From contig CAMAGM010000007.1 of NCBI GenBank assembly GCA_945833995.1, forward strand, positions 1 to 40,870: 40,870 nt of DNA, given 5' to 3'. Of this stretch, positions 18,228 through 26,957 are shown piece by piece; the first letter of the stretch is position 1; the number at the start of each line of letters is the position of its first letter. Below the pieces are notes generated by a model. That model had not been told where the DNA came from. It did no database searches and worked only from the letters and a program-made list of their open reading frames with translations. This DNA comes from an uncultured Prevotella sp. (GTDB taxonomy: Bacteria > Bacteroidota > Bacteroidia > Bacteroidales > Bacteroidaceae). The position numbers and the translations under genes are program-made.

Positions 18228-19685
18228 GTTGTTGTGGGTGATGATTTCGTGCTTTTTAAAGTCGTAGAGTGTCAGACAACGGAGTTTGTAGTATGATACC
18301 CAATAGTTTTGTAGGCTTTGAGTGTAGTTCTGCCTTGCTGTCTGCCAATAGTCCTGTGCCAGTGACAGGTCGTTGACGGTGGCTTGTCCTTTGATGAATC
18401 TTGCAAGCATTGCGTCATATGCCTCCTGTGCCACGTTCAGTGCCTTGAGCGAGTTGTTGGCAATGTTTTGTCTCTTGTTGAAGTCGTCAACTGTCACCAC
18501 TACATCGAGTTCGGTGTCGCGTGCTGTCTCTTTTTGTGTCTTCTCGGCGTTCTCAAGTCGGCTTTTTGCTGCCAAATAGGCATTCTTCCGCTGTCCCCAA
18601 TCCTTGAGAGGCACCGATAGGGAAATTACGGCAGACTCTTGTCGCAGTGGCTTGTGGTAAGAGTCCCAGAAATTGTCTGCAACTTGGTTGAGACCTATAC
18701 TGGCATCGATGTCGATGCTTATACGTCGCTCCACCTTTGCCTTCTCAACTTCCTTTTGTGCCTCTGTCACACCCTGTTGTGTCTCAACGTATCTTGGGTT
18801 GTTCTCCCGTGCGTATCTTATGGCATCGGCAGGATTGACAATCAGCGAAATCGGCATGGTTGGTATTATCAACTCAATATCCGTGTCACGGTCCATCCCA
18901 AGATAGGTGGCGAGGCTCTTTGCCGCCTCATTGCGCGAGATACTTGCGTTGTCCAACGTGTTAAGTGCGTTAGTCCGCTGCAGGTCAAGTATGCTTAGCT
19001 CCGCCTTGGAGATGCTCGCAATCTTAAAGCGTCGGCGACCGATGGCATAGATGGTGTCACAGGTTTGTAGATACTCCTCTGCCATGCGCTGCATATCTTG
19101 TGCCAGTGCAAGGTTGAAAAAGAGAGTCACTGCCGTCTGTGCCGCCGTCTCAACGTTGTAGGCGTAGGTCTTCTCCGCCAGTTTCAGTTTCATTGGCTCT
19201 ATCAGCTTATTCCATTTCAACTCGTTGAATCCCCAAAGGCTTTGCTTGTAGCCAACCTTTATTGGCACCGTGGTGAACTCGTTGTAGTTTGTCCCATTGC
19301 CGAAAGTGTGAAGGAAGCCAAGACCTGTCGAGGCATAGAGCGTGCCGCCCAATGACTCAATCTGCTGTGTTAGCCCCAAGCTTGCCTCTGAGTATAGCAT
19401 CTGCTGTTCGCGGTAGGTGTCACGGTCTTCGTCGCTGATGTACCGTTGCACCATGTATCGCTCATATTGCAATGGCGTGGACGACAGTGCCAGTTGCGGT
19501 TTTCTGCTTGCCAACCACGAGAGATGCTCGAAGCGGTTGGCTTCAAGCACACTGCGGTATTTGTCTGCCGATAGTGAACTATCGGTAGCCAGGGCCACAG
19601 TGCGTTCGAGGTCGAGCGTCACCGAACGTTGCGCTTCCGCCGTGGTGGCTATCAGCAGTGATACTATTATTCCGATGTATCTCAT
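18210..19685 (-). CDS. TolC-family outer membrane efflux protein
   Basis: This is a 491-residue outer-membrane channel of the TolC/OEP family. It has a signal peptide (MRYIGIIVSLLIATTAEA), long helical segments rich in Ala, Leu, Gln and Lys, and two beta-strand insertions that form the barrel. Typical helical text includes NARQN-like stretches and AKSRLENAEKTQKE. The start at 19685 is chosen over upstream in-frame starts because it begins the signal peptide and leaves an 8-bp gap to the adaptor gene. It is the last of five genes in an NHLP-type export operon, so it most likely gives the exported peptide an exit across the outer membrane. Confidence 0.9.
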   Translation of the reverse strand: MRYIGIIVSLLIATTAEAQRSVTLDLERTVALATDSSLSADKYRSVLEANRFEHLSWLASRKPQLALSSTPLQYERYMVQRYISDEDRDTYREQQMLYSEASLGLTQQIESLGGTLYASTGLGFLHTFGNGTNYNEFTTVPIKVGYKQSLWGFNELKWNKLIEPMKLKLAEKTYAYNVETAAQTAVTLFFNLALAQDMQRMAEEYLQTCDTIYAIGRRRFKIASISKAELSILDLQRTNALNTLDNASISRNEAAKSLATYLGMDRDTDIELIIPTMPISLIVNPADAIRYARENNPRYVETQQGVTEAQKEVEKAKVERRISIDIDASIGLNQVADNFWDSYHKPLRQESAVISLSVPLKDWGQRKNAYLAAKSRLENAEKTQKETARDTELDVVVTVDDFNKRQNIANNSLKALNVAQEAYDAMLARFIKGQATVNDLSLAQDYWQTARQNYTQSLQNYWVSYYKLRCLTLYDFKKHEIITHNNKGSRK

Positions 19686-19693
19686 GTCTGACT

Positions 19694-20737
19694 TTATTTC
19701 TTTACTACTATTCTTTCTCCGTCGGTCAATGTCTCGTTGCCTTCCACTATTACTAGGCATCCTTGCGGCAAGGCTTCTTCCGTGTTCACCACACACAGCC
19801 CCTTGGCTTCCTGCCTTGGCGAGACCTTGTATTTCCTTGCGATGCCTTTCTCTGCAACAAATATCACTTGGTGTCCGCCCCTCTGTAGAATGGCTTTCCT
19901 TGGCACTATCGTGACAGCTTCGAGATGTCGCTCGAAGCTCACTTCCACATTCATGCCGTCAAACAAATCCTTGTCTGCCTTTAGCACCGCCCTTATGCTT
20001 ACTGTTCCGTTTTCGTCCACCATTGGGTTTATGTCCATAACTCTTGCATCGTATGTCCTTGAGCGTGTGGCAACGGGGGTCACGCCTACGGTGTCGCCCA
20101 CCTTTACCATGCCAAGGTCTGCCTCCATGACCTTAAACTCCACTTCCATTTTCTCGGCGGATATGATGCGACAGATTGGTGTCCCGGCTTGCGACATTGT
20201 GTGCGGCTGTATGCTGAGGTTGGCTACGACTCCACTGAATGGTGCCTTGACCACGCTCTGAGCCAAATCGTGCTCGGCAGCCTTTTGTTGGCTAATGGCT
20301 AAGCTATAGCCGCTTTTCACTTCGGCAAGCCGCTTTATCTCGGCGGGTATTGACTGTGGCTTGTCTGGGTCATAGCCTTGTGAGATTATCACGTCCTCCA
20401 TGTTCAGTTTGGCTTGTTCCACGGTTTTCCTCGCTTGCTCTATTGAGTTCTGCTGCTTGAACGTGTTCAGGCTTGCTATCTGCTGTCCTTTTGCCACAGT
20501 CTGACCGTTGTGTACAAACACCGCCTCAATGGGCAGTGCCATTTGGAACGACACGTCGGCATATTGGCTTGCCTTTATTTTTCCTTGCACGGCAAAGGGC
20601 TCGTCGAAGGTGCCATGCCTTAGGCTTTCGACCTTCACGGTATCGACAGTGTCTTTCACATTGTCACTCTGTCCGCCATTGCTACAGCTTGCCATGGCTG
20701 CCATTGTCGTTGCAATTAATAATAGTTTTCTATACAT
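19694..20737 (-). CDS. RND/HlyD-type periplasmic adaptor lipoprotein
   Basis: This is a 347-residue membrane fusion protein that would bridge an inner-membrane pump and TolC. It has a lipobox at MASC (Cys18). A lipoyl/hairpin arrangement follows (VFVHNGQTVAKGQQIASLN, then a helical hairpin around EQARKTVEQAKLNMEDV). The beta-barrel region includes SVVKAPFSGVVANLS, DTVGVTPVATRSRTYDA and a C-terminal membrane-proximal domain. It sits 22 bp after the second ABC transporter and 8 bp before the TolC gene. The operon therefore carries two adaptors, this one and the NHLP-type HlyD. They may act at different points in the same conduit. Confidence 0.9.
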   Translation of the reverse strand: MYRKLLLIATTMAAMASCSNGGQSDNVKDTVDTVKVESLRHGTFDEPFAVQGKIKASQYADVSFQMALPIEAVFVHNGQTVAKGQQIASLNTFKQQNSIEQARKTVEQAKLNMEDVIISQGYDPDKPQSIPAEIKRLAEVKSGYSLAISQQKAAEHDLAQSVVKAPFSGVVANLSIQPHTMSQAGTPICRIISAEKMEVEFKVMEADLGMVKVGDTVGVTPVATRSRTYDARVMDINPMVDENGTVSIRAVLKADKDLFDGMNVEVSFERHLEAVTIVPRKAILQRGGHQVIFVAEKGIARKYKVSPRQEAKGLCVVNTEEALPQGCLVIVEGNETLTDGERIVVKK

Positions 20738-20759
20738 TATATTATTGTATTAGTTAATC

Positions 20760-22931
20760 TCACATCTGCCTCAAACTCATTTCGTAGAACAGTCCCTTCT
20801 TTGCCATCAGCTCGTCGAAGTTGCCTTCTTCGGCAATGTGTCCCTGGTCGAGCACTATTATGCGGTCGCAGTGTCGGATGGTCGATAGTCGGTGCGCTAT
20901 CACCACTCTTGTGCAGTGTAGCGAGTCGAGATTGTCGCTCACCTGCTTCTGCGAAATGTTGTCGAGGGCCGATGTCGCCTCGTCGAAGAAGATTATCTGT
21001 GGGTGACCTATCAAGGCACGTGCTATCAGCAGTCTTTGCTTTTGTCCGCCGCTGAATCCTCCACTGCCCTCAACCACTACGGTGTGCAGTCCCATTGGCA
21101 TGCGCTTCACATCCTTCTCCATGTCTGCCATGCGCAGAGCCTCCCATGCATCGTCGTGCGTTGCCCAAGGAGCGGTGATGGTGATATTGCGGAAGAGGTC
21201 GCCAGTGAAGAGGCTCCCATTTTGCAGACAGCATCCTATCTTGCGTCTCAGGCTGGTCTTATCCACCTTTGCCAAGTCGTAGTTGTCGTAATATATCTCT
21301 CCCTTCAAGGGCTTTTCGAAGCCGAGCAGAAGCCTCATCAGTGTCGATTTACCGCATCCCGACTTGCCCACTATGCCCACATACTCTCCTGGGGCGATGG
21401 AGAGACTTATGTTATCAATAACGAGCGGACTGTCATCAGAGTATCTGAATGACACGTCGTTCATCTCGATGCTTCCCATCAGCTCGTCCACTTGGGGCGC
21501 ATTCTGCTCTATCTCGGGTGTTGCCTCCAATAGCGGTCTGAGGTTGTCGAGCATTGGTCTTGCCTGTGCCATTTCAGGTATTGATGGCACCAATGCCGTT
21601 ATTGCGGCGGCAATCATTCCGTATGCCGACGTGAAAGCTATGTAGTTGCTCATCGACACTTCCGTAGATAGAATGAAATAGTAGAGCAATACCGTGCCGC
21701 CAATATTGCACAACTGCAACAGTGCCGGCAGTATGCGGCGGTCTTGGGAGGGATTGTAGATAGGGTGGGAGGCATCGGAGTATTTGTCGAGCCAGAGGGT
21801 AAAAGCCCTTTTCTCGCTTCCTGTGAGCTTCAACTTCTGTATTCCTGCAAACATACCGTACTCCATACCCGATAGCTTACTTACCTTCTCGGTGTATGTT
21901 GCCCTAACCTTTACGATGCTCTTGTAATAGAGCGTCAGCGCGATTATCTCCACCGCTATGATGCATAATGACGGGACGAGCAGAGATTGTGCATAAATAA
22001 AGACCTGAATGAAATAAACAATTGAGAAGAGCATGGTAAGGAATGTACCCACTATGGCATCGTTCACCAAAGAGCAAATTACGGAAACATTGTTGATGCG
22101 CATGGTCAGCTCGCCCGATGAGTTCTTGGCGAAGAAGTTTGGGCTGAGGAGGAACATGCGTGCCATTATGGCGTTCTGCAGTTTCATTTCCACGACTCTC
22201 CTTACGCGCTCCGTACAGAGGTTGCGCGTCAGCGAGAACAGCATCGTTCCTACTCCCGCACCGACCAACAAGCCCAATATCGGTAGCAACTCGCTGGCAT
22301 CGCCAGTTGGGATTACCATATCGAAAATCATCTTGTTTGCCATTGGCGTGAACATTCCGAAAAGAGCCAGCACGAGGGCTGCTCCCAAAAGCAGTACGAA
22401 GTTTGATGCCGAGATAGACTTTAGGACAAACTTCAACAAGTCTCTTGTCGAAAGCTTCCTGTTGGGCAAAGGCGTGCAGAACGATATGGCGTGTTGGCTC
22501 AAATCGGTCTTCATTGCCTCCCTGTCCACCTTGCGCTGTACTCCGTCCTTGTCGGTGTAGGTGTAGCCGAATCCCCATTTCGTGGGAATAAGTGGCGTTA
22601 TGTTTCCATCCTTGTCGTAGCCCAACAATGGTCCTACGGTGTTCGTCCACCATTTGTCTTTAAGAACCACCTTTCGTGTCATTATTCCGTTTGGGCGCAG
22701 TATGGAAGTGAGCATTTCCTCTGGAGATGCCATTCCGTTGTCGGAAAACTCATAGCCAGTAACTCCCAGTGCGTCAAGCACCGTCCGCAGTCGGCTGTGG
22801 TCCGTCTGCGGAATACGTTGCTTTGTGCCGCCGCTGAATCCCATTCGTTTCCTTGCCCGCTCGAATGTCTCCATCAGGGTGGTTTCCTCAAGCCTCCTCC
22901 GTTTTTCTATTTGGTCTAAGAATATCGACAT
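20760..22931 (-). CDS. NHLP-type bacteriocin export ABC transporter, permease/ATPase without peptidase
   Basis: This 723-residue ABC exporter half-transporter resembles the second ABC protein of NHLP (nitrile-hydratase-leader-peptide) export clusters. Its N-terminal ~170 residues hold no peptidase motif but a small domain (KDGNITPLIPTKWGFGY). A transmembrane region at about 185-470 follows. The ATPase domain has Walker A GKSGCGKST, signature FSGGQKQR, Walker B IIFFDEATSALD and a switch histidine in VIAHRLST. It follows the peptidase-bearing transporter by 6 bp, so the two may form a heterodimer. Both ATP sites look intact. Confidence 0.9.
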   Translation of the reverse strand: MSIFLDQIEKRRRLEETTLMETFERARKRMGFSGGTKQRIPQTDHSRLRTVLDALGVTGYEFSDNGMASPEEMLTSILRPNGIMTRKVVLKDKWWTNTVGPLLGYDKDGNITPLIPTKWGFGYTYTDKDGVQRKVDREAMKTDLSQHAISFCTPLPNRKLSTRDLLKFVLKSISASNFVLLLGAALVLALFGMFTPMANKMIFDMVIPTGDASELLPILGLLVGAGVGTMLFSLTRNLCTERVRRVVEMKLQNAIMARMFLLSPNFFAKNSSGELTMRINNVSVICSLVNDAIVGTFLTMLFSIVYFIQVFIYAQSLLVPSLCIIAVEIIALTLYYKSIVKVRATYTEKVSKLSGMEYGMFAGIQKLKLTGSEKRAFTLWLDKYSDASHPIYNPSQDRRILPALLQLCNIGGTVLLYYFILSTEVSMSNYIAFTSAYGMIAAAITALVPSIPEMAQARPMLDNLRPLLEATPEIEQNAPQVDELMGSIEMNDVSFRYSDDSPLVIDNISLSIAPGEYVGIVGKSGCGKSTLMRLLLGFEKPLKGEIYYDNYDLAKVDKTSLRRKIGCCLQNGSLFTGDLFRNITITAPWATHDDAWEALRMADMEKDVKRMPMGLHTVVVEGSGGFSGGQKQRLLIARALIGHPQIIFFDEATSALDNISQKQVSDNLDSLHCTRVVIAHRLSTIRHCDRIIVLDQGHIAEEGNFDELMAKKGLFYEMSLRQM

Positions 22932-22937
22932 ATCGTA

Positions 22938-25094
22938 TTAAATGCTCTTCATCAACTCCTTATACATTCCTTCCTGTGCTATTAGCTCGTCGTGGGTGCC
23001 TCGCTGCTTTATCTTGCCTTGGTCCATGACGATAATCTCGTCGCAGTCGCGTATGGTGGAGAGGCGATGGGCTACAATCACTTGTGTCGCGCCCATTATC
23101 CTTATAGCCTCCATCACGTGTTCCTCCGTGGTTGGGTCAAGTGCGCTCGTCGCCTCGTCCATAATCAGTATTACTGGTTCCTTGGCGAGCGCCGTGGCTA
23201 TCTCCATACGTTGACGTTGACCGCCACTGAAGTTCTGTCCTCCCTTTATCAGCCTTGTCGAGAATCCCTCAGGACGATTGATAATGTCTTTCCTTATCTG
23301 TGCGTCGTTGCACGCCATCATCATGGTGAAGTCCTCTATCGACTGGTCCCACATCTTGATGTTCTGTGCGATGGTGTCGTCAAACAACACAACGTTTTGG
23401 TCAACCACCGCCACAGAGTTTGTCATCTCCTCCTGGCTTATCGTCTCAATAGGTCGTCCGTCAAACAAAATCTCGCCACTCCACGGTTTGTAAAGTCCAG
23501 AAATCAGTTTTGCCAATGTCGATTTGCCGCAACCGCTCGAACCAACGAAAGCCACGCTCTTGCCTGGTTTTAGATGCAGATTGAAATCCTCAATCAGTGG
23601 TGGCATCAGCGGGTTATATCCGAAAGTGACGTGACGCAGCTCCAACTCGCCTCCCAGCTTTCCTTCCGCCATGATGCCGTTGTCGCCACGCTTGTCTGAA
23701 GGGTATTTCATCACATCCTCCACGCTTTCCATTTCCGACCGCATCTCTATTAGACTTTGGCTTGCCGTCACCACTGCGTTCACAGGTATCATGAATGATG
23801 ACATGAATCCTTGGAAGGCGAGCAGCATACCTATCGTCATCTCTCCGCACAGTATGTTGTAGGCACCCAAAATGAGTACCGTGGAGTTCACCAGCGTCAG
23901 CACTAAAGTGGGCAGAAGTCCCATCTTTAGGGTCCTTACCGTGGCTTCGCTCTCAATATTGAACTTTTGGCTCCATAGTCCACTCCAATATTCGAAGAAG
24001 CCCGCTTCGGCACCAGCAGCCTTCACGCTCTCCATGTTGTCGATGCACGACACCGTGGCGTTGTAGTATTGTGCCATGCTTCTCTGTTGGCTTCTCACGA
24101 GATTCACACGCTTCTCTGCAAAGTATTGCAGCGAGATGATGTTCACCACAACCGCTATTATGCCTATCAGTGTCAGCGCCACGTTATACGACAACATTAA
24201 TACAAGGTATAGTACCAGCATCGCCACATTTATTGCCTGCGGAGCGAGCACTGTTACCAGAGAGTTGGTTATGGTCTCGTTCAGATAGCGTCGCTGTTGC
24301 AGGTCGCCCACATAACGCATGGCAAAGAAATTCATCGGCAGCGACAGCACATGGCGCAGGAATCCTATGTTGCCCTTCATTGCCAGTATTCCCGCTATGC
24401 GTTTGCTGTATAGCTCTTGCAATATCACCAAGAAGAAATTGAACACAGCCATGGCAGCCATCGAGACGAGGAAAACCGTCTGCCAGTCTCGGTTACGTCC
24501 CGAAAGGATCTCGTCGGCGAATATTCGCGTGAACAACGGCACGGCAATGGACACGCAGGCTGTCAGCAGTCCAAACGTCATCGTCAGCCAAAAAGCCGAC
24601 ATTGCTCCCTGTAGGTGCTTCTTCACATACTTGAATATGCTTGTCCTGCTTCCTCCCTTCTCAAATTTCTCTGTTGGAGAGAACTCAAGTGCTATACCCG
24701 TGAACGCCCGTTCAAACTCTTCCATCGGCACCTCCACTGGCCCAATGGCTGGGTCGTTTAGGCAAGCCTTACCATTCTTGAATCCGCGGAACACCACGAA
24801 ATGCTCAAAGTTCCAGTGTATTATGCAGGGTTGCATGCCTTCCAGCGCCTCCGGCTCCACACGGTAGCCAGCCGCCTCGAGTCCGTAGCCCCTGGCTGCC
24901 TTTAGGATGCTCTTTGCCGAGCTGCCGTCGCGCGACACTCCGCATGCCGTCCTCACCTCTTCCAAGGGCAGCCATTTGCCGTGGTAGGCAAGTATCATGC
25001 AGAGCGATGCCGCTCCACACTCCACCGACTCCATCTGTATGACTACCGGCACTTTCTTTACCTTGTTCCCTATCTTCATGGCGTTACTCTCCAA
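22938..25094 (-). CDS. NHLP-type C39 peptidase/ABC exporter (PCAT-like)
   Basis: This 718-residue protein cleaves a leader from a precursor peptide and exports the product. An N-terminal C39 protease domain has an intact triad: Cys26 in VECGAASL with Gln20 before it, His98 in WNFEHFVVF, and Asp114 in LNDPAIG. A membrane domain spans about 160-430. The ATPase domain has Walker A GSSGCGKST, signature FSGGQRQR, Walker B VILIMDEATSALDP and AHRLST. It overlaps the HlyD gene by 11 bp; a Met five codons in (25079) would remove the overlap. The C39 family usually cuts after double-glycine leaders. No precursor gene is visible in this window. Confidence 0.92.
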   Translation of the reverse strand: MESNAMKIGNKVKKVPVVIQMESVECGAASLCMILAYHGKWLPLEEVRTACGVSRDGSSAKSILKAARGYGLEAAGYRVEPEALEGMQPCIIHWNFEHFVVFRGFKNGKACLNDPAIGPVEVPMEEFERAFTGIALEFSPTEKFEKGGSRTSIFKYVKKHLQGAMSAFWLTMTFGLLTACVSIAVPLFTRIFADEILSGRNRDWQTVFLVSMAAMAVFNFFLVILQELYSKRIAGILAMKGNIGFLRHVLSLPMNFFAMRYVGDLQQRRYLNETITNSLVTVLAPQAINVAMLVLYLVLMLSYNVALTLIGIIAVVVNIISLQYFAEKRVNLVRSQQRSMAQYYNATVSCIDNMESVKAAGAEAGFFEYWSGLWSQKFNIESEATVRTLKMGLLPTLVLTLVNSTVLILGAYNILCGEMTIGMLLAFQGFMSSFMIPVNAVVTASQSLIEMRSEMESVEDVMKYPSDKRGDNGIMAEGKLGGELELRHVTFGYNPLMPPLIEDFNLHLKPGKSVAFVGSSGCGKSTLAKLISGLYKPWSGEILFDGRPIETISQEEMTNSVAVVDQNVVLFDDTIAQNIKMWDQSIEDFTMMMACNDAQIRKDIINRPEGFSTRLIKGGQNFSGGQRQRMEIATALAKEPVILIMDEATSALDPTTEEHVMEAIRIMGATQVIVAHRLSTIRDCDEIIVMDQGKIKQRGTHDELIAQEGMYKELMKSI

Positions 25095-25932
25095 TCAGGT
25101 TGTTCACTGCGTCCTCAACGTTGCCTATGAGAACCTCATATACTTTTTTTCTCGAGGTGATGACCTGTACGTTGCAGAATGTTCCTGTCGGTATTTCAAT
25201 CTCCTCGGCTTTCTTGCGGCTCCATTTCAGTCCAGAGGGAGTGCTGTCAGCATCGAGCAGCACCTTCACTTCATAAATGGCCTTGTCGGCGGGAAGAAAA
25301 GCCGCGAGGGCATCCAACTTCAACTTCCTTGCCACCTCGCCCTGTGTTGTAGGGTATCTCTCAATACTTGTTATCTTGCCATAGGCATATCCCCATTTCT
25401 CGCGTTCCATATTGGCAGGCGTGACTTGTGCCTGCTGGCCTATCCTCAGTTTGCGAACGTCCTCAAACTGTGCATAGACGAGCATCTCGCGGTTCATCCT
25501 GTCGCTCTCTTGCGGCATCATCCACACTATTGCCTCCTGAGGCTTGAACTGCTCTCCTTCCTGCTTATAAGTCAGCACCACGCCGTCGTTCTGCGCCTTC
25601 ACGTCCGTTGTGGCGAGGTCGTTCCTCACCTCCATCAGTGGTTCGCCCGCCCGTATTTGCCTGCCATGGGCTGTGATTACCCGTTCCACCGTTCCACCGT
25701 AAGGCAATGCCATTGGTATTGGATCGCCGTGTGGAAACAGCACTCCCTGTGCCGACACCTTGTAGTTCATGGTGCCGAAAATGCACCAATATGCCACCAC
25801 AACGCACATCATCACCATAGCACACAGTACTATGAGGAGTGACGGGCGTGTGATCCTTGCCGATTCCTGTATGTTGTCGTTGTTGTCAAGCGCTTCAAGC
25901 GAGCGTTGGTTGAATATACTTTTTTCTGCCAT
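25084..25932 (-). CDS. NHLP bacteriocin system HlyD-like secretion adaptor
   Basis: This 282-residue inner-membrane adaptor is the first gene of the export operon. A single N-terminal helix (PSLLIVLCAMVMMCVVVAYW) anchors it. A periplasmic part follows with the lipoyl-like GGTVERVITAHGRQIRAGEPLMEV and a barrel segment RIGQQAQVTPANM. There is no long coiled-coil hairpin, unlike classical HlyD, which fits NHLP-system HlyD proteins. The start at 25932 is set by a promoter just upstream, although the open frame reaches 26049. Its product would couple the two ABC proteins to the lipoprotein adaptor and TolC. Confidence 0.88.
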   Translation of the reverse strand: MAEKSIFNQRSLEALDNNDNIQESARITRPSLLIVLCAMVMMCVVVAYWCIFGTMNYKVSAQGVLFPHGDPIPMALPYGGTVERVITAHGRQIRAGEPLMEVRNDLATTDVKAQNDGVVLTYKQEGEQFKPQEAIVWMMPQESDRMNREMLVYAQFEDVRKLRIGQQAQVTPANMEREKWGYAYGKITSIERYPTTQGEVARKLKLDALAAFLPADKAIYEVKVLLDADSTPSGLKWSRKKAEEIEIPTGTFCNVQVITSRKKVYEVLIGNVEDAVNNLIGE

Positions 25933-25955
25933 GGATAATTTTTGAATTTTCGCAG

Positions 25956-25987
25956 CAAAGTTAATGATTTGTTGCCATATCTCCAAA
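25956..25987 (-). promoter_or_regulatory. promoter of the five-gene export operon
   Basis: On the minus strand TTTG (25987-25984), 20 bases and TAACTTTG (25963-25956) match the Bacteroidota consensus exactly. The -7 element is 24 bases ahead of the ATG at 25932. It excludes the more distal in-frame starts. Confidence 0.75.
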
Positions 25988-26052
25988 GAAAAATCAATAA
26001 AACTAATAATTGGCAAACATTTTGTTATAAAAAACAATAAAAAGCACACGCT

Positions 26053-26087
26053 TTTGTTACAAAATCCGACAATGTTTAGTATCTTTG
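26053..26087 (+). promoter_or_regulatory. promoter of the SIMPL-domain gene
   Basis: TATCTTTG at 26080-26087 matches the -7 consensus. TTTG at 26053-26056 lies 23 bases upstream, slightly longer than the usual spacing. The ATG at 26107 is 20 bases downstream. Confidence 0.6.
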
Positions 26088-26106
26088 CCTCAAAAAGGAT
26101 AGAACA

Positions 26107-26814
26107 ATGGATCTAAACTCAAAATTCAGTCAGGCTGCGGTCATCGCCGCCAGCATAGCCTTCCTTGGCATGTGCATAAACGATGGCATCGACGACTTTG
26201 CCAACAAGGACCGCAAAGTCACCGTAAAGGGACTTTCGGAGAAGGAGGTGGAGGCAGACAAGGTAACATGGCCCATTCCTACGAAAGAGCTGGGCAACGA
26301 CCTGCCTGAGCTCTACCAGCGCATCAATGTCACCAACCAGAAGGTCAAGTCGTTCCTCAAACAGCATGGGGTGAAGGACAGCGAGATAAGCGTCAACGCT
26401 CCAGTGGTAATCGACCTCAATGCCGACCAGTACAACACCAATCTCCGTGCCTATCGCTACAACATCACTTCCACCATCACCGTCACCTCGTCCAACGTGA
26501 AGCTCGTACGTGGCATCATGGCGCGTCAGGGCGAGCTTTTGAAGCAAGGCGTGGCAGTGGTCGATGGAGGATATGAGAACCGCACGGTGTATGAGTATGT
26601 GGCATTCCAGAAGATGAAGCCTGAGATGATGCAGGAGGCAATTAAGAATGCCGAGACCACGGCAAAACAGTTTGCCGAGAACAGCAACAGCAAGCTAAAC
26701 AAAATTGTCTCTGCCGACCAAGGCCAGTTCTCCATTGACGACCGCGATCAAAACACTCCCTATATAAAGAAGGTACGCGTAGTTACGACTGTGACTTATT
26801 CGTTGAAAGACTGA
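26107..26814 (+). CDS. SIMPL domain (DUF541) protein
   Basis: This 235-residue protein is anchored by an N-terminal hydrophobic segment (AAVIAASIAFLGMCI). A SIMPL/DUF541 domain follows, a periplasmic or outer-membrane-facing fold of unsettled function. Family-like elements are KVTVKGLSEKEVEADKVTW near residues 37-55, the YRYNITSTITVTSSNVKLV strand pair, and the ending KVRVVTTVTYSLKD. It is divergent from the export operon and upstream of nagB. It has its own promoter, so no functional link to either neighbour is shown. Confidence 0.85.
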   Translation: MDLNSKFSQAAVIAASIAFLGMCINDGIDDFANKDRKVTVKGLSEKEVEADKVTWPIPTKELGNDLPELYQRINVTNQKVKSFLKQHGVKDSEISVNAPVVIDLNADQYNTNLRAYRYNITSTITVTSSNVKLVRGIMARQGELLKQGVAVVDGGYENRTVYEYVAFQKMKPEMMQEAIKNAETTAKQFAENSNSKLNKIVSADQGQFSIDDRDQNTPYIKKVRVVTTVTYSLKD

Positions 26815-26828
26815 CAAGAAAGAATAAT

Positions 26829-26929
26829 GGTGGGTTTTATAAATGCTATGCCGAGTGCAGCCAAATTTATGGAAAACGTTTGCCCACAAAATATAAAAAT
26901 AACTACGGTGGGAATTTATAGAACCCACC
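26829..26929 (+). repeat. 16-bp inverted repeat with a competing inner hairpin, upstream of nagB
   Basis: GGTGGGTTTTATAAAT (26829-26844) and ATTTATAGAACCCACC (26914-26929) are inverted copies with one mismatch, 69 bases apart. A second GGTGGG at 26907-26912 can pair with the same CCCACC at 26924-26929, so two alternative hairpins share one 3' arm. The arrangement sits directly before nagB and could act as an attenuator, but no regulator or ligand is evident. Confidence 0.6.
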
Positions 26930-26957
26930 TAATATCAACAACATACAAAAAAAGGAA

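Noticed and set aside
21904..22653. 249-codon minus-strand open frame inside the second ABC exporter
   Set aside because: Alternative frame of a strongly supported ABC transporter gene; His/Arg-rich composition typical of a shadow frame.
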